This document shows positions 51,501-64,000 of a stretch of DNA of 64,000 nucleotides, piece by piece. The position numbers and the translations under genes were made by a program. Within the stretch, counting starts at the first letter, position 1. Each line of letters starts with the position of its first letter. The notes below the pieces were generated by a model, which was not told the DNA's origin, did not search any database, and saw only the letters and a program-made list of their open reading frames with translations. Source of the DNA: Filosporella fistucella (lineage: Eukaryota; Ascomycota; Leotiomycetes; Helotiales); assembly GCA_030077755.1 (NCBI GenBank), contig JAQJZZ010000004.1:682001-746000 (forward strand). The letters are read 5' to 3'.

Positions 51501-54500
51501 GTGCAGGAATCAAGGAACATCAATGTCTATTGCTACATTCGAAGATATCTATCTCTTCTGCTGATAGTGGAAGTAATTGCAAGTGATAAGACTCTAGGAC
51601 ACAGAGAGCAGAACAGATTATGAAATGCAAGCTTAGAGAATTAGAACTAGCCAAATAACTATGATAAGATTCTTGTGATTTTGGTCGCCACCCATGCTTT
51701 CATGCACGGCTTTCGAAGCTTCACAGTCTGAGACACTCCGAGAATTGCCTTGCCCGCCACATTTTCCGAGAAAGCACTCAGCTCCATCATCATCATCCCG
51801 ATTTTCATCGAAAATATATACACATGTCTCTAGAAAATTGGCTTTGGTTCATAATTTGAAATCTTTTTCTGTTCTTTTTGGCGTTCCCAAGCAATTGCTG
51901 AGGGCCCAAGATGCTAACTCTCACAATTATCCCTGCTGTTCACTTACTCGGAGGCTAGCTAGTGTCTCAAAACACTACACCGCAAGAATTGCTGTGTACT
52001 CTACGACAACTGTATATGCAGTATTTATTCTGTTGTCGAGCTTGGCGCCATAACATGCATCTTTTCAACCACTCGGGTGTTCCCTCTTTTAGTGTAACCT
52101 CAATGAGGTGTGATTCTCCACTCCAACCTGGGTTCCTCCTCTCTGCTGCCCGACTGAATCACACCTGAGATTCTCATATCTGCGTTTTTCAAGCGGTGAA
52201 CGCTGATTGTAGAGATGATCGTCATTCCCCTATACATGAAATTTCAAATGAAAGGAAGGTTCAGCTCACGACTGAAGAGGGGTTCGAGTTACACAGCATG
52301 CTTTACGACTTCCGTCATGTTGTGGTGTTCCCCAGGCGCCAATCAGATTGGATGAAATGATATAATTGACAGCTTGAAATCTGAATATTCACTCGCTTGC
52401 TTCTCGTTGCATGCTGCTCAGCTCCTCTCTTGAGAGTACAGCATTTGCGTGGAGTATTGAAAGCGGGGAATCTGGGGGCTGCGAGAAAGATATGCAAGCC
52501 GAGCGAGAGCGAGACCTTTCCAAACTTGCTCTCAAATATGTATATAAATCGTCCTTCGTCCCCTCAGTTGCAATTCACAATATCCTCAGAGCTTTCAAAC
52601 ATTAACATTCTTCTACTCAACTCATCAGCACCGTTCACAACACTGTTCAATAGCGCCAGAACTTTTAAGTACCAAACATTCATCAGGATGTCTGATCCCG
52701 TCGCTCAAGTCCAGTTCCGTATGTCAAACTTCCCTCACCCAAGTAGAAAATTTGCTGAAGATATGTCTCATAGGAACCTCAATCGCAGCAGTCAATAGCG
52801 AAGCCCATCTTCGTGTCTACTTCCAGGATGTCAACGGCGGCATTCCTGAGAGTGTATATGAAGGTGGCTGGTCTAATGGTGTGAATCCTCTTGTAAGACA
52901 CGCTCCACCCTCCAATTGACTCTATTTCGAGATGTTTTGGGATGGATTCTCGACCGTTTCGAATCACAAATTTGAGCTTCGAGACCACTTTCGAATCTGA
53001 GAGTATAGAGAACTGACTGATTCACTTGTAAATAGGGTACTGGGAAGGCCAACTCCCCACTCGCTGCTACATCCAAGGGACTCAACAACGTAGGTGCAAA
53101 GATCATCCGTCAGGACACCAACTGATGCTCTGTAGATCCGTCTCTACTACTTGACTCCCGCAAATAAACTCAGTGAGCTCTGCTATGATGCAGGTTCCGG
53201 ATGGTACAATGGAGCTCTTGACAAGAGCGGCTTCTCAACTGCTGCCTACTCCAAAATCGCCGCTTGTTTCTTGGCTGTCTCTGGCCTCCAACTTAGAGTC
53301 TATGTCCAGCTGACCGATAATACAATTCAGGAGTATGGATGGGACAGTAAGCTTTTGGGCAAGCCGGAAAGGAGTTCAAAGAGCAGTAGCTAACCCAGAC
53401 AGGCGGCAGCACTGGCTGGCAGAAGATGACCAATCTGGGACCTGCACTTCCAGGAACCAGCATTGCAACAACCTCTTTCTCCGGGCCAGGTGGCCTCAGT
53501 ATCCGGTCAGTCCTCTCTGGTCCAAAGTAGCATGTCTAACTCTTGAAAGAACATATTTCCAAACCAAAAATCTCACAATCATCGAGAAAGCATATGATGC
53601 TAAGACCGGCTGGTTCACTGGAGGCTTCTCCATCCCATCCGCAATCCCGCGTGCCTCTCTCGCAGTGTGCAACTTCAATGCCTCCAGCAGCGGCGTGAGC
53701 TTGCGAGTATACTACTCTGCTCCGAACAATGTAATCTTGGAGAAAGGATATGATGGGAGCTGGTATGACGGCGCCTTCAAACAGGCATGTATCCCTGGCT
53801 CTGAGATTGCGGTAATTGCTTGGCCTGGACCGCAGATTCGAGTATATTACCAGAATGGAACGGAAGTCAGTGCTATTACTGAATGGTGCTGGAGTGGTGG
53901 ATGGGTTGCTGGAAAGCAGGCTTTGCCTCCTGCTGCATAGGGGATTTCAAGGTGGAGGAAGTTCACACTTCGACTTTGAATGAGACTGTGCAGAGCGTGT
54001 AGTTTCGGCATGTTCTTTGTGTTCAGAAGTCTCTGGTTTCCACTCTAACATCGATCAATTGCGTAGCTTTTTGAGCCCAATACAATAGTGTCAGAATTTT
54101 GGAACATCAGAGAGCGTTCTAGCGAGATGAACTGTTACAGTCAGCAACAGAAGTCCCTGCGCATGTTATCGCGATTGAAACCATCCCTTCCATGGTCGGT
54201 TTCTTTTTTCTCTAACCAAGGCAGTTGACGGCTCCGTGCAGTGAGTTCCTAGCATGGATGCCTATAAGCGTGATTGAAACTCATCCTAATACGCCTTGAT
54301 CGCCTCGTTGGCATTTCGTCTCCTCCCTTTCGTGCCTTGAGCTTACAAGAATAGACATTAAAAGATATCCCAAAAAGGGTCGTCAGAAGCTGGAGGCACG
54401 GGGGTCAGGCATGTAGAAATGAAGGATCTTGGTAAAAGTTGGGTGGCTGAACAGAAACGATCTCCAGATTTTCGGGTTTGCGATAGCTGCGCCAACAAAA

Positions 54501-57500
54501 CCTTGGAGACTGGAATGTGAACATATGCCATTTCTCCGTAGTCCTATGTCTCATACACGCATCAAACGTTTGAACCTCTTAGCACTCATGGACAATGTTT
54601 CTGTTTTTGAATTCCATAATGAATCCATAGATGAGACAATTTGGCCCCCTCGCCTGGTCAAGCGATTTGCCTGTTCCTCAAGATAAAGCAAGTACCAAGC
54701 CGTCATAGGCTAAAGAATGAGGACATCGTTCACACCGAGAATCAAATAGTGGCTTACCCTAGATCAGATTGTGTCACCGAAGGTTGCCCGTTTGTAACCC
54801 TTCGCCCAAACCGATTTCTGCTGCGCTTACCAACAAACGCTCAAACAGAAACTCACCGGTGACTCCAGTACGGCATTCCCCGTCGTCCAGTATTTTGGAA
54901 ACCAGACCAAAACTCTCTTCTGGGTCCTCCCAAGTCCATCTTGTACAACCGGATCCTACATCCGCCCTCTCACCAAATCCCCATTCATCTATACCGAGCC
55001 CCAGTATCCCAAATCCACAATTCCAGGGGAACAGTGGTAAGTTTCGTGCTCCCCCAAAGCTCTTTTGTGCAGCAGAAACCTCATAGAATGTTGTACAACG
55101 GAGGGATGACCGCAGATCCGTTTATGTCGTGTCTCCCATGTGAGACAGTGGCGCCGGGTCGCTACACAGATACACCGCGAGGGTGGCACGGATGGGGAAG
55201 ATATGATTAGGTGGCTTGGGCTAGATGTGGGCCATAATGTGGTATGTTGTTTCTGGGGATATCGGAAGATACTGAGACAGGGTCAAACCGCTGCATTGCT
55301 TTTGCTGAGCGGTCCGGGGAAACAAGAAATATGCTCGGGGTATCTCTCTCCGCGAAATTATCGTTTATTGGGCTGAGAAGAAAAGGTGTGGGAGGGAATA
55401 AAATAATAATTGGTTGATGATGTGATTGAGAATAAGGAAATATCCGTCATATCATAAGAAAAAATGCAGACTTTGACAAATCCTCCAAGCGCCCCTTCCT
55501 GTTCCCAAATCCCATGCTCCATTCCATGCTACCGACGCCTTCCAATTACCCAGATTCAATAGCTTGACATTACTATGACTCTAAAAAGCCAACGATGAAA
55601 ACAAAAACTCCATTAGTAGGATCCAGATGAGGTGGAAGATGGCGAATATGAATGCGCCATCGGGGCTGATTTGAAAGCATCATAAATAACCGAAGGTTTA
55701 AAGATGTGTCGGAAAATATCCAAGTCGGCAGAAACGCTGCTGCTCTCCTTCGATGACGAGCTTTTTGACTTTGAAGATGATTTAGATGAACTAGGTGCTG
55801 ATGGTCCTTCAGGTGCGTCAAAAGCAAAGACTACATCTTGGAAATGGCCAGCAAATTCGGGGTCGTTCAGCAATGCATCTCTCCACAAAAGCGCAACTTC
55901 CTCTGTTGGGTTCCTGAAGCCGGGTCCTAAACCGAAGGTACCGATGCAAAGCCTGGTGTGTCCCTTCCACACCGCAATTCGGAGAGCCGTCCGGATCTTA
56001 TCTCTCATGAGCTCTTTTTCTTGCTTGAATGAATATTTTTTGTTGGCTGTATCAAGCTTCGGTCGCTTCACAGGGGGAACCGATATAATGGGGATGGCTA
56101 GATTTGTCAGACGTATTGCTACAAGAACAATTAAATGACATACCCTTATACTCTTGCCATGGCTCGTACCTATCAGGTCCATTTCGGAAAACGACTTAAT
56201 GGTCAGTACCCGCAAACATTTCTGGAATAACCGCACTTACCAACATGCTCCGAGTAGATTCCTGCTCTGGGAGGAATTGGGTAATTGGTTGGTGACGAAT
56301 TATCTTTCGCTGGCGTCGTGAGAGTGGCATACAAATTGCTCCGCCGGCAAAGACACTCCTCTGGGGACATGACGCCTAACCTATTTAGTTTGAGTTTGCG
56401 GGAATTGTGTAACACTTACCAGCTTCCCAATCACCACCAGGCCGTTTATCATTTGCGGGCATTATCACAGGAATTGGTAGCTTGTCGTCAGGATCCATCC
56501 AATCCAATACTAGATCTACGGGATCTCGCTCATAGAATGCTGTGGCCGTCAGTTTTGGACTTGCCGACATAAAAGGCGTCATGCGTACCAAAATGGCAGT
56601 GCAACATATCGTTGGAAGGACGAGGAGGAGCTGGCATATACTCTGACTGACAAAGGTAGGAAGTCGGTGGCCATATGTCACTGTAATTTTGTCGTATGTA
56701 AGGAATATAGGATTTCTTTGCCTCTGCAGCAATCTCAGAAGGCTTTGGTTTCGAAGGCGGCATCGTGTAGTCGATATAGGAAAACAGTAACAAGGGTAGG
56801 AGTAGAATGCAGGAAGAAAAGTGCCGGCAGTGGGGAGAAAAGTTTCGATGCTTTGTGACCCATATTCATGAACAAATTGGACATGGGTATGCATTATATA
56901 GGTTCTAGGCAAGATGTAACGGTTGAAAAAACATCGTCAATCAATGATCAAGTGGACCGCATTCCTCCGCCAGCCGATAAGAGGGCACAGACAAATTAAA
57001 GTGAGCCACCTAAGACCCAAAGCCCTACCGTGCAAATCCAAGGATTTGGTAGCTTTTGTCTCAAATCATTTCAATGTCCGACGGCTCACTCTGTTCACCA
57101 GACACAAACTCGCCCATGGACCCATTTCTGGCCCGAATCCACGCCGTGAAGGTGAATATATTGATCACATAAAGTGAGTAGAGAGGAGCAATACTCGATG
57201 CAATGTACCAGCTCCAAGATCTCTTGTGCATCCTCAGAGGGTATGACATAGATTAGCGAAAAGCATCTGTCAAAAGAAGCAAATAGTGTAACGAGGAGAC
57301 CTGAGCGCGCCGGTCCGAGAGCCATGGCGTATTACTTCCAATACTTTGGCTGGAAAGCCTGAGTAATGCTAGTAATGGCGGCTCATTTTCGAGCTACAAA
57401 ACAAGTTGTATGCGGCCGTAAACAACTTCTGATAACATTCCTGAGCTGTGGCTGCCAGATGGTGTCGTAAAGTGCTGATTGGGCGGAGTGGAGGCCAGAA

Positions 57501-60500
57501 AAAGAAAAGAATGCAACCCGATTCAAGAGTAGGAAAAACGGTACAGAACTGCGGATACGAGTACCACAATAGGGTCAAAGCCGGCATATGGATCTGATAT
57601 TGAGGTATGACAACTTTGGGAATTTGCTGGGATGATCAGGTGAAGTGCGGATGGAGGCGTATTCGTAGTTGAATAGAGGCGAGAGGCGAGAGGCGAGAGA
57701 GAGGGAAGGGAGGAAAAAAGGAGGTTCGAGGGAATCGGCTCGGCTCGTTCGCTTCTTTAACCCCTTTTTCTTTTAGCGCGCCGCGCTACTGAAACTTTGT
57801 TCCAGCCATCTCACCATCTCATCTCTTTAACATCTCTGCCAGACTCGCGGACACGCATACTCATCAGCAAAGCAATACTTCAATTTGGAATCCCGGACCG
57901 CTACCGACCGACTGAAAATCTTGCGTGCGTAATCGGGGCTCGGGAAAGTGGGAGGATATGGTTCAGACAAAGCGGCATCTCCTGCGATGCGTAAGACAGA
58001 CCCTCAACAATCGCCGGGCGTTTCACACAGGGCCAAGCTTGCAGGCACCCCAGAGATCTTCGATCGCTTGTTTACTCGATGATGGCCCGACAGATACCGA
58101 AAATGTCGTCGTGAATGGATTTATACGTTCCATCAGGAATCAAAAGCAGAGGTCATTTGCTTCAATTGGAGATGGATCAACACTAGAACCGTTGCAGGCT
58201 CTATTGACTCCCGCTCAGGCGCAGAGGTCAGACCTTACCTTACCATTTATTATAATATCAATATTAACGCTTTGATAGTCTTTCAACCGGAACGGCAGTA
58301 AGATTTACGGGTTCATGGCGACCCTCCCCGAACCCGAAAGCACAAAGCCATGAGCTTCATGTGGCAGCGGTAGATATAATTGGCCCTGCGGATCCTGCCG
58401 TATGTAAGGATGCCGATCGTGAACGATCATCGAACGAAACTAATATGATTGCTCCAGACTTTCCCGTTGCAAAAGAAATACCATTCCCCTGAATACCTTC
58501 GAACCCTGCCACATCTACGAACACGATTACCATCGAACTCCACACTCTTACGCTTACGTTCAGAAGCAATAGCATCGGTGACCGAGAGGTTATCGAAAGC
58601 TGGGTTTATACAAACACATCCTCCAATCATTACCTCGTCAGATTGTGAAGGTGCTGGAGAAGTCTTCACTGTGACTAGTTCACACAAGGGGCCTAAAAGC
58701 CCTGGCGATGATGGCACATTTTTCAAATCCCCAAAGTATCTGACAGTATCAAGTCAGCTACACCTGGAGGCATTGGCACAATCTGTAGGAAATGTTTGGA
58801 CATTGTCACCCACATTCCGAGCTGAGAAGAGTGATACCGCACGACACTTGAGCGAATTCTACATGCTTGAAGCGGAAATCAGTTTCACCGAGGATATGAA
58901 CGATGTCATGAATGTCGTTCAAGAAACTATCAGTGCTATAACAAAGAGATTGGAAACTTCGAGAGTTGGAAGAGAGCTGTTACAAGGCTCTGAGGAGGTT
59001 GAATTACAAAGGCGATGGGCAGGTGGATCTCGTGAATTTCCCCGTATTACCTATACAGACGTCATCAAGATTTTACAGTCAAGTACACACCAGTTTGAAC
59101 ATGATCCAAAGTGGGGTCTTGGTTTACAAGCAGAACATGAACGGTACATTGCCAGTGAGGTTGGTAACTCGAAGGATGCAATAGTGCCTGTCTTCGTGAC
59201 TCACTATCCTCAGTCCATCAAACCATTCTACATGTTACCATCTGGCACCAACAAGGAAGGTCAAGAAACTGTGGATTGCTTTGACCTCTTGGTCCCCGAA
59301 GTTTGCGAGATCGTCGGTGGTTCCATGCGTGAGCATCGTCTAGACCATCTCATCACATCAATGAAAACCAACGGTATGCTCCCTCAAGGAACTACAGCTT
59401 CAGAAGAAGAACTTGGTGAACTGAAATGGTACGTTGATCTACGAAGGTGGGGTAGTGTGCCACATGGAGGATTCGGTCTTGGTTTTGATCGCCTTTTGGG
59501 TTATCTGGCAGGTGTACCTAACATTAGGGAAGTGGTCACCTTCCCCCGCTGGGTGGGACGCTGTGATTGTTAGCATATCCCTCTCTTGTACAATACAATG
59601 TAACACATATACTCGGACCAAGGCTTCCCGTGAGGCAACCTATTCTTCGTCATCAAAATTACATGCCTTCATACCCATTCCATTGTGAACCTGGTCTCCC
59701 GTTGGCCTCTTCCCAAATCCCGTCCTACCCTAACTAACACAAGGCCGCACAAAATAGAACACATGATCTCATTCCTATGTTTGTTTCTACAACCGGAACA
59801 TCACATCAGGGAAGTAGGTACTATCTATATCACTTTTCGCCCCCTCATCGCCTCTTTCCCAACGCACTTCGCCTTGTTTTCACATTGCCACACACATGAA
59901 ACGGGTTCCTTCAGCTACGCCACAGTTCTGCGCCTCTCAAAAATGGAACCCGGCATTCGGACGAACCGGTGCAGGCAACGGTTTGCTTTTCTGCAGCGGA
60001 GCGGCGCGTTGCGTTGCGGGCGGGTGTCTTGGTCGGTCTTTGGCCTAGGACCCAGGTGAGTGGTTTGGATTTAGGGGCGAGGCTTTCTCTCTAGGTCAGT
60101 GTAGATGGAGAGGAGATGGAGTTATGGGTGGAGAATGCCGGCGCGTGAGAGAGGCGTAACGCTGATGTACTTCTGTTTTGTAGTAGTTTTGAGGGTATGG
60201 TGGAAAACTTAATACTAAGCTATGGATGTAGCTTGAGAAATGGGGTCTCGGTAGGTACATGATACTCCTCCTTGCAATATCTAGACGCGCGGAAGGAAGC
60301 ATGAATAATTACCACAAAACCCCTCTTCTAAAAGTCTAATAACCTTTGACCTATTCGAAATCATCCCTCGGGAAATCTACAATGCACTTGTCCTTCCCTT
60401 CCCGTAAAAAAGTCCCAATATCTACCCCTCCAAGCGTCTGCTCGCTTGCTAACCGCCCACGAAAATCATCTCTTATCTTCGCACATCCATCATACCACAT

Positions 60501-63500
60501 CTGGTTTTCCCAAAGGATATATCAGTCGATAATGAGAAATGTCTAACTATCTAGCGAATTATGTCTCAGATACTGCAACTCATGCAGCGGGATTCCCGCT
60601 CCCTCCCTCCCTCCCTTCCGGCATACATACATCATGCGGTTGGTTCTCACATCAGCACTTCATTCACCAACAGACCAACCTTTCTTTAACGGCAGATGAT
60701 GATGGAGACCGGTGATAGACCTGCATGTTGGTTTTTCTGGGAACCAAGGAAGACATCACGTTTGAATTTTGAAACACCTAGTTAGAAACAAAAGGGAATT
60801 GGGAGAGCTGATTGGATTGTTTCGAGGAAATTGTTGCATAGGATTTCCTTTCCGCGCTGCATACACATCTCTCTCTTTACGTCCTTATACCTTTGAATTA
60901 GAAATCCTCCCTCTTCCTCCTCGGTCTCCAGAATGCCTCCTCCCCGAGAATAAGATAAAGACAAGGGACCATGCATCCAACAGCCGGTTTAGGCGCCGTG
61001 TCGCTTGCATGTCTGTCCCCTGCTGCAGAAAGACCAGGGGAGCGGGTATTTTGAGCTGCAGGTCAGAAGAGATGGTGTGCTGGTAATGAGGTGAGAAGAG
61101 GTTATTTTGATGGAATTGGAATATTGTTTGCGGTTTAGAGGGCAATATTTAGGGTATGGAATAGTAGGCTGGAGGTAAGGAGGCGATGAGGAGAGGCACA
61201 GTTTAAGGTTTGGATTTGGAATTGTTATTTGTGAAGGGGGAGGGGTGGTTAATAGAGTTTATTCTGTGCCTCACTAGCTACCTAAGTAGGTACTTATCGT
61301 TTCAAGTCAATTCCTTACATCTATAGGTAGTAAGTAAAACATTCCATTTCCTCCTCCCTCCCCTAACATCTAACCCATCGACCATCCACATCCAACATCC
61401 AAACTCCAATAACCCCTCAAAAAAGCCCCCAACCCCCAATCCCGAGAAACGGTTCTTCATCGGCGTCTCTCCCTTCTATTCCCTGTCCAATCTACATATT
61501 GTCCTCCCAATCCCAAACAAATCACGGTATGGTATGATATACTCAACCTTCCATTACATTTACCTAGCCGCACACACGCATACGACTCCAGATTAAGCTG
61601 CTAAGCGATTTTTCAGCGGGCGGATGCATGTCTTGCAGCCGGATGGTGGGTGTGCAGGGGAGAGGGAGGGAGGGCTGTGTTGGTTGTACTGTATGGAACG
61701 AAGACTAAGCCCCCAATTAGTGATGGGTACGGGAGTTATGGGGGAGAAGGGGGATAACTTTATTTATCCTGTACCTTGGATAGGTATCTACTTTGGGAGA
61801 AGAGGTGAGATGGGTAAAGAGAGGGTATTCTAGATATGGCTTCTCTTTCTCATCTCTTACCTAACTTCTATCTCTACATTATCAAAAACTTACCCCTCGT
61901 CTCCCTCAGCCACTCCCTATCCTTACCCCGTACACCCTACACTCAAACCCTCCCAAAGATCTCCCTTCACATTGCGATCCAAAAGTCACAGTCCAAACGA
62001 AATACGAGCTTATCTCACCCATCATCCATCTATCTATCCCGCGCCACGATGTCGTGCTTCTAGCCCAGTAATCTCAGATATCCATCCGTCTTAAAACGCG
62101 AGGGTGAGTAGGATGATCTCCATATATGAACGGGAGGATTCATTACGGGGATACAGTGATGATGGAAGATTCAGCCCCCAACTTTAAGTTGACTACGAGA
62201 GCGAGGGGAGGGAGGGGATTGGTGGGTTCGCGATGAGTTGGTGTAGGTAAGAGGGTAAGATAGAGAGGGTATGTAGATGCTTGTGATACAAGGAATAGAC
62301 ACTGCCTTCTTTGCTTAAGGTTACACTGGGGTAGGCTAGACCATGTATGATGTTTCCCAAAAATCTCCAAATCGAATCGATGTGCAAGAGATCGAAGCAA
62401 GCGCTAAGCGCCTGCGACGCTGCTAGCTGGGCAAGTACATGGGGGTAGGCATTTGTAGCCCTGATGTATTTAGTATTTGTAGATGTATCTTTGAGAATGA
62501 TTTACTCACACATGAATACGACTTAGATGGGAATTTAGTAGGTGTTGTTATTATGTACCTACTGGTAATTCTTTTGGTTTCCGAGCGGCTGAAAATAAAG
62601 GCGACTGAACTATGTATAACTTAGCATTCACTACGGTAACTACATCGACATTAAAATAAAAGAAGAGAAATATCCCTATGATTCCATGACTAGAAATCCA
62701 TTTGCCCTTCCGGGAAGAAAATATCTCTTCCTTTTGTGGTCATCATTTCCCTCGACAATTTTCCTTGCCATCTCCATTCCCCTCTTCAACCCCCCTCTTA
62801 CGTCCGTACCTCTTACCTACGACCCAGAATCTAAAACACAGCCCGCGCGTCTATCCTTATTTCCCCTCCCATACTACACTCTCATCTCCATCTATGTCTA
62901 AAAGCCAGTTTTAAAACCTAGGGTCAGCGTATCTAGGAGTAGGGCATCAGAGTTTCGCAATTAGTCCAGATTTATGGGTAGCTCGGAGAGTACCTAGCTA
63001 GTATCTTTCCACATAGCCCGCGCGTCTATTTGTCTCTCTGCTTTCTCATCTATTGTTTTCTCTTGTTGTGCCCATGTACTATACAGTCTCTTCCTCGTAC
63101 TTTTTGGCTAGCTGCCACTTTAATTTACCATCTTCTGTCAGTACCTCTTGCTACCCCGTACCTCTCAATTCCCAAGCCCCAAGTACACAGCCGGCGTCTA
63201 TTCTTATTTCCTCTACACACCTTATTCACACTCTCCCGCTCTCTCATGGACCTTTGTCTAGTATAATGCCCTCTACCACCTATACCCTCTCTCCAGTTCT
63301 TACACCTCTTACCCTCCTACCCCCGTACTTGCCCTCTCCACCATCTCCCATACATCCCTGGATCCCCACTTTGAACCTATAATCTAGCACAGTCGGCGTC
63401 TATTCTTATTTCCCCATCTCACCCCCTAGACACAGCTCTTAGTACCCTTGAAAACGAAACCAAAATCTTAACCTTCTACTCCGCTCCTCTATCTCCTATA

Positions 63501-64000
63501 CCCTTCCTAAGGAAAGTCTTTAAATCCAGCTTACCCTCTTTTCATACCCTCTTACCACCCTCCCCTCCCCCTCCTCCTTCACTCTTTGCCCCCTTCTTCT
63601 CTCAAATCATACCTCCCTCCTCGTAAAACCCCTCCACCTAACACCCCATCTCTCTTTAGCCCACCATACCACTCTCCCTTCCCCTCCAACGGGCCCCATC
63701 TCACCTCACTATCCATAATTGGCACTACAACATGAAACCCAGAGTATGAAACAAAGGTGGCTGAAAGCCTGGAGCCAGGCTTTCTCTTTCCTATTGCGGG
63801 GTGCGTTGGTAGTGATGTAGATCGGATGTGAGTGTGATTGTGGCAAAGCCAAGGCAGTCTTGTGATTTTTTTGGGTGTGATTGATGATTTGAGTGGAATT
63901 TGATTGGTGAGTTAATCAGGTGTGAAGGAGGTAGGATTGAGGATAGTCAGGTGGTTGAAGGTAGGAACTCTGTGAGAGAGGGGCCCATTGTTAGGAAGAG

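Overview
The window looks like nuclear DNA of a filamentous ascomycete, probably a leotiomycete (Helotiales-type). Reasons: short introns (mostly 43-60 nt, a few of 70-170) with GTAAGT/GTATGT-like donors and CTAAC/CTGAC-like branch sites, fungus-specific families (2EXR proteins, Kre9-like GPI protein, AAL-type fucose lectin, GAF hybrid histidine kinase, GH28 endopolygalacturonase), and moderate GC with AT-rich spacers. The order is an inference; nothing here fixes the species. All exon boundaries were placed by eye from frame continuity and splice consensus.

Layout. 0.2-3.9 kb is a decayed long-period repeat array (about 21 units, mostly 145-200 bp). 5.0-5.7 kb is an acidic disordered protein (-). 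8.5-9.7 kb is a three-exon secreted endopolygalacturonase (+). 11.1-15.5 kb is a five-exon hybrid histidine kinase of 1422 aa (+). 16.8-17.7 kb is a secreted, probably GPI-anchored protein (-). 19.2-27.2 kb holds four genes of one unrecognised Cys/His-rich, putatively zinc-binding family, with a class III aminotransferase between the first and second. 27.7-28.7 kb is a four-exon unknown protein (-). 28.7-34 kb is gene-poor with possible relics. 34.0-36.2 kb carries a four-helix membrane protein (+) convergent with a conserved fungal protein (-). 37.6-41.2 kb has a 2EXR gene and a 2EXR pseudogene, both on (-).

42.0-46.6 kb is a housekeeping block: prefoldin subunit 6 (-), the ESCRT ATPase Vps4 (+), and the box C/D snoRNP protein Nop56 (-). 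47.5-48.0 kb has a fifth, double-motif member of the Cys/His family (-). 49.3-50.4 kb is a nine-finger C2H2 protein (+), 52.7-53.9 kb a six-exon fucose-specific lectin (+), 54.9-55.2 kb a broken unknown gene, 55.6-56.8 kb a microbial-type PARG/DUF2263 protein with an altered signature (-), and 58.0-59.6 kb a mitochondrial-type asparaginyl-tRNA synthetase (+). The last 4.4 kb has no convincing gene; it is pyrimidine-rich on + and ends in a four-copy degenerate repeat with a 174-202 bp period.

The most novel-looking item is the Cys/His family: five loci share a CxxC ... HxH ... CxxC ... C core. Two neighbours (23.1 and 24.2 kb) also share a 20-nt promoter block, and one member (25.5 kb) has a disordered Ser/Pro-rich stretch of roughly 400 residues inside the fold. 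The genes otherwise look like an ordinary chromosomal mixture rather than one pathway. The polygalacturonase, lectin, GPI protein and sensor kinase fit a fungus that lives on or with plants, but that is inference.
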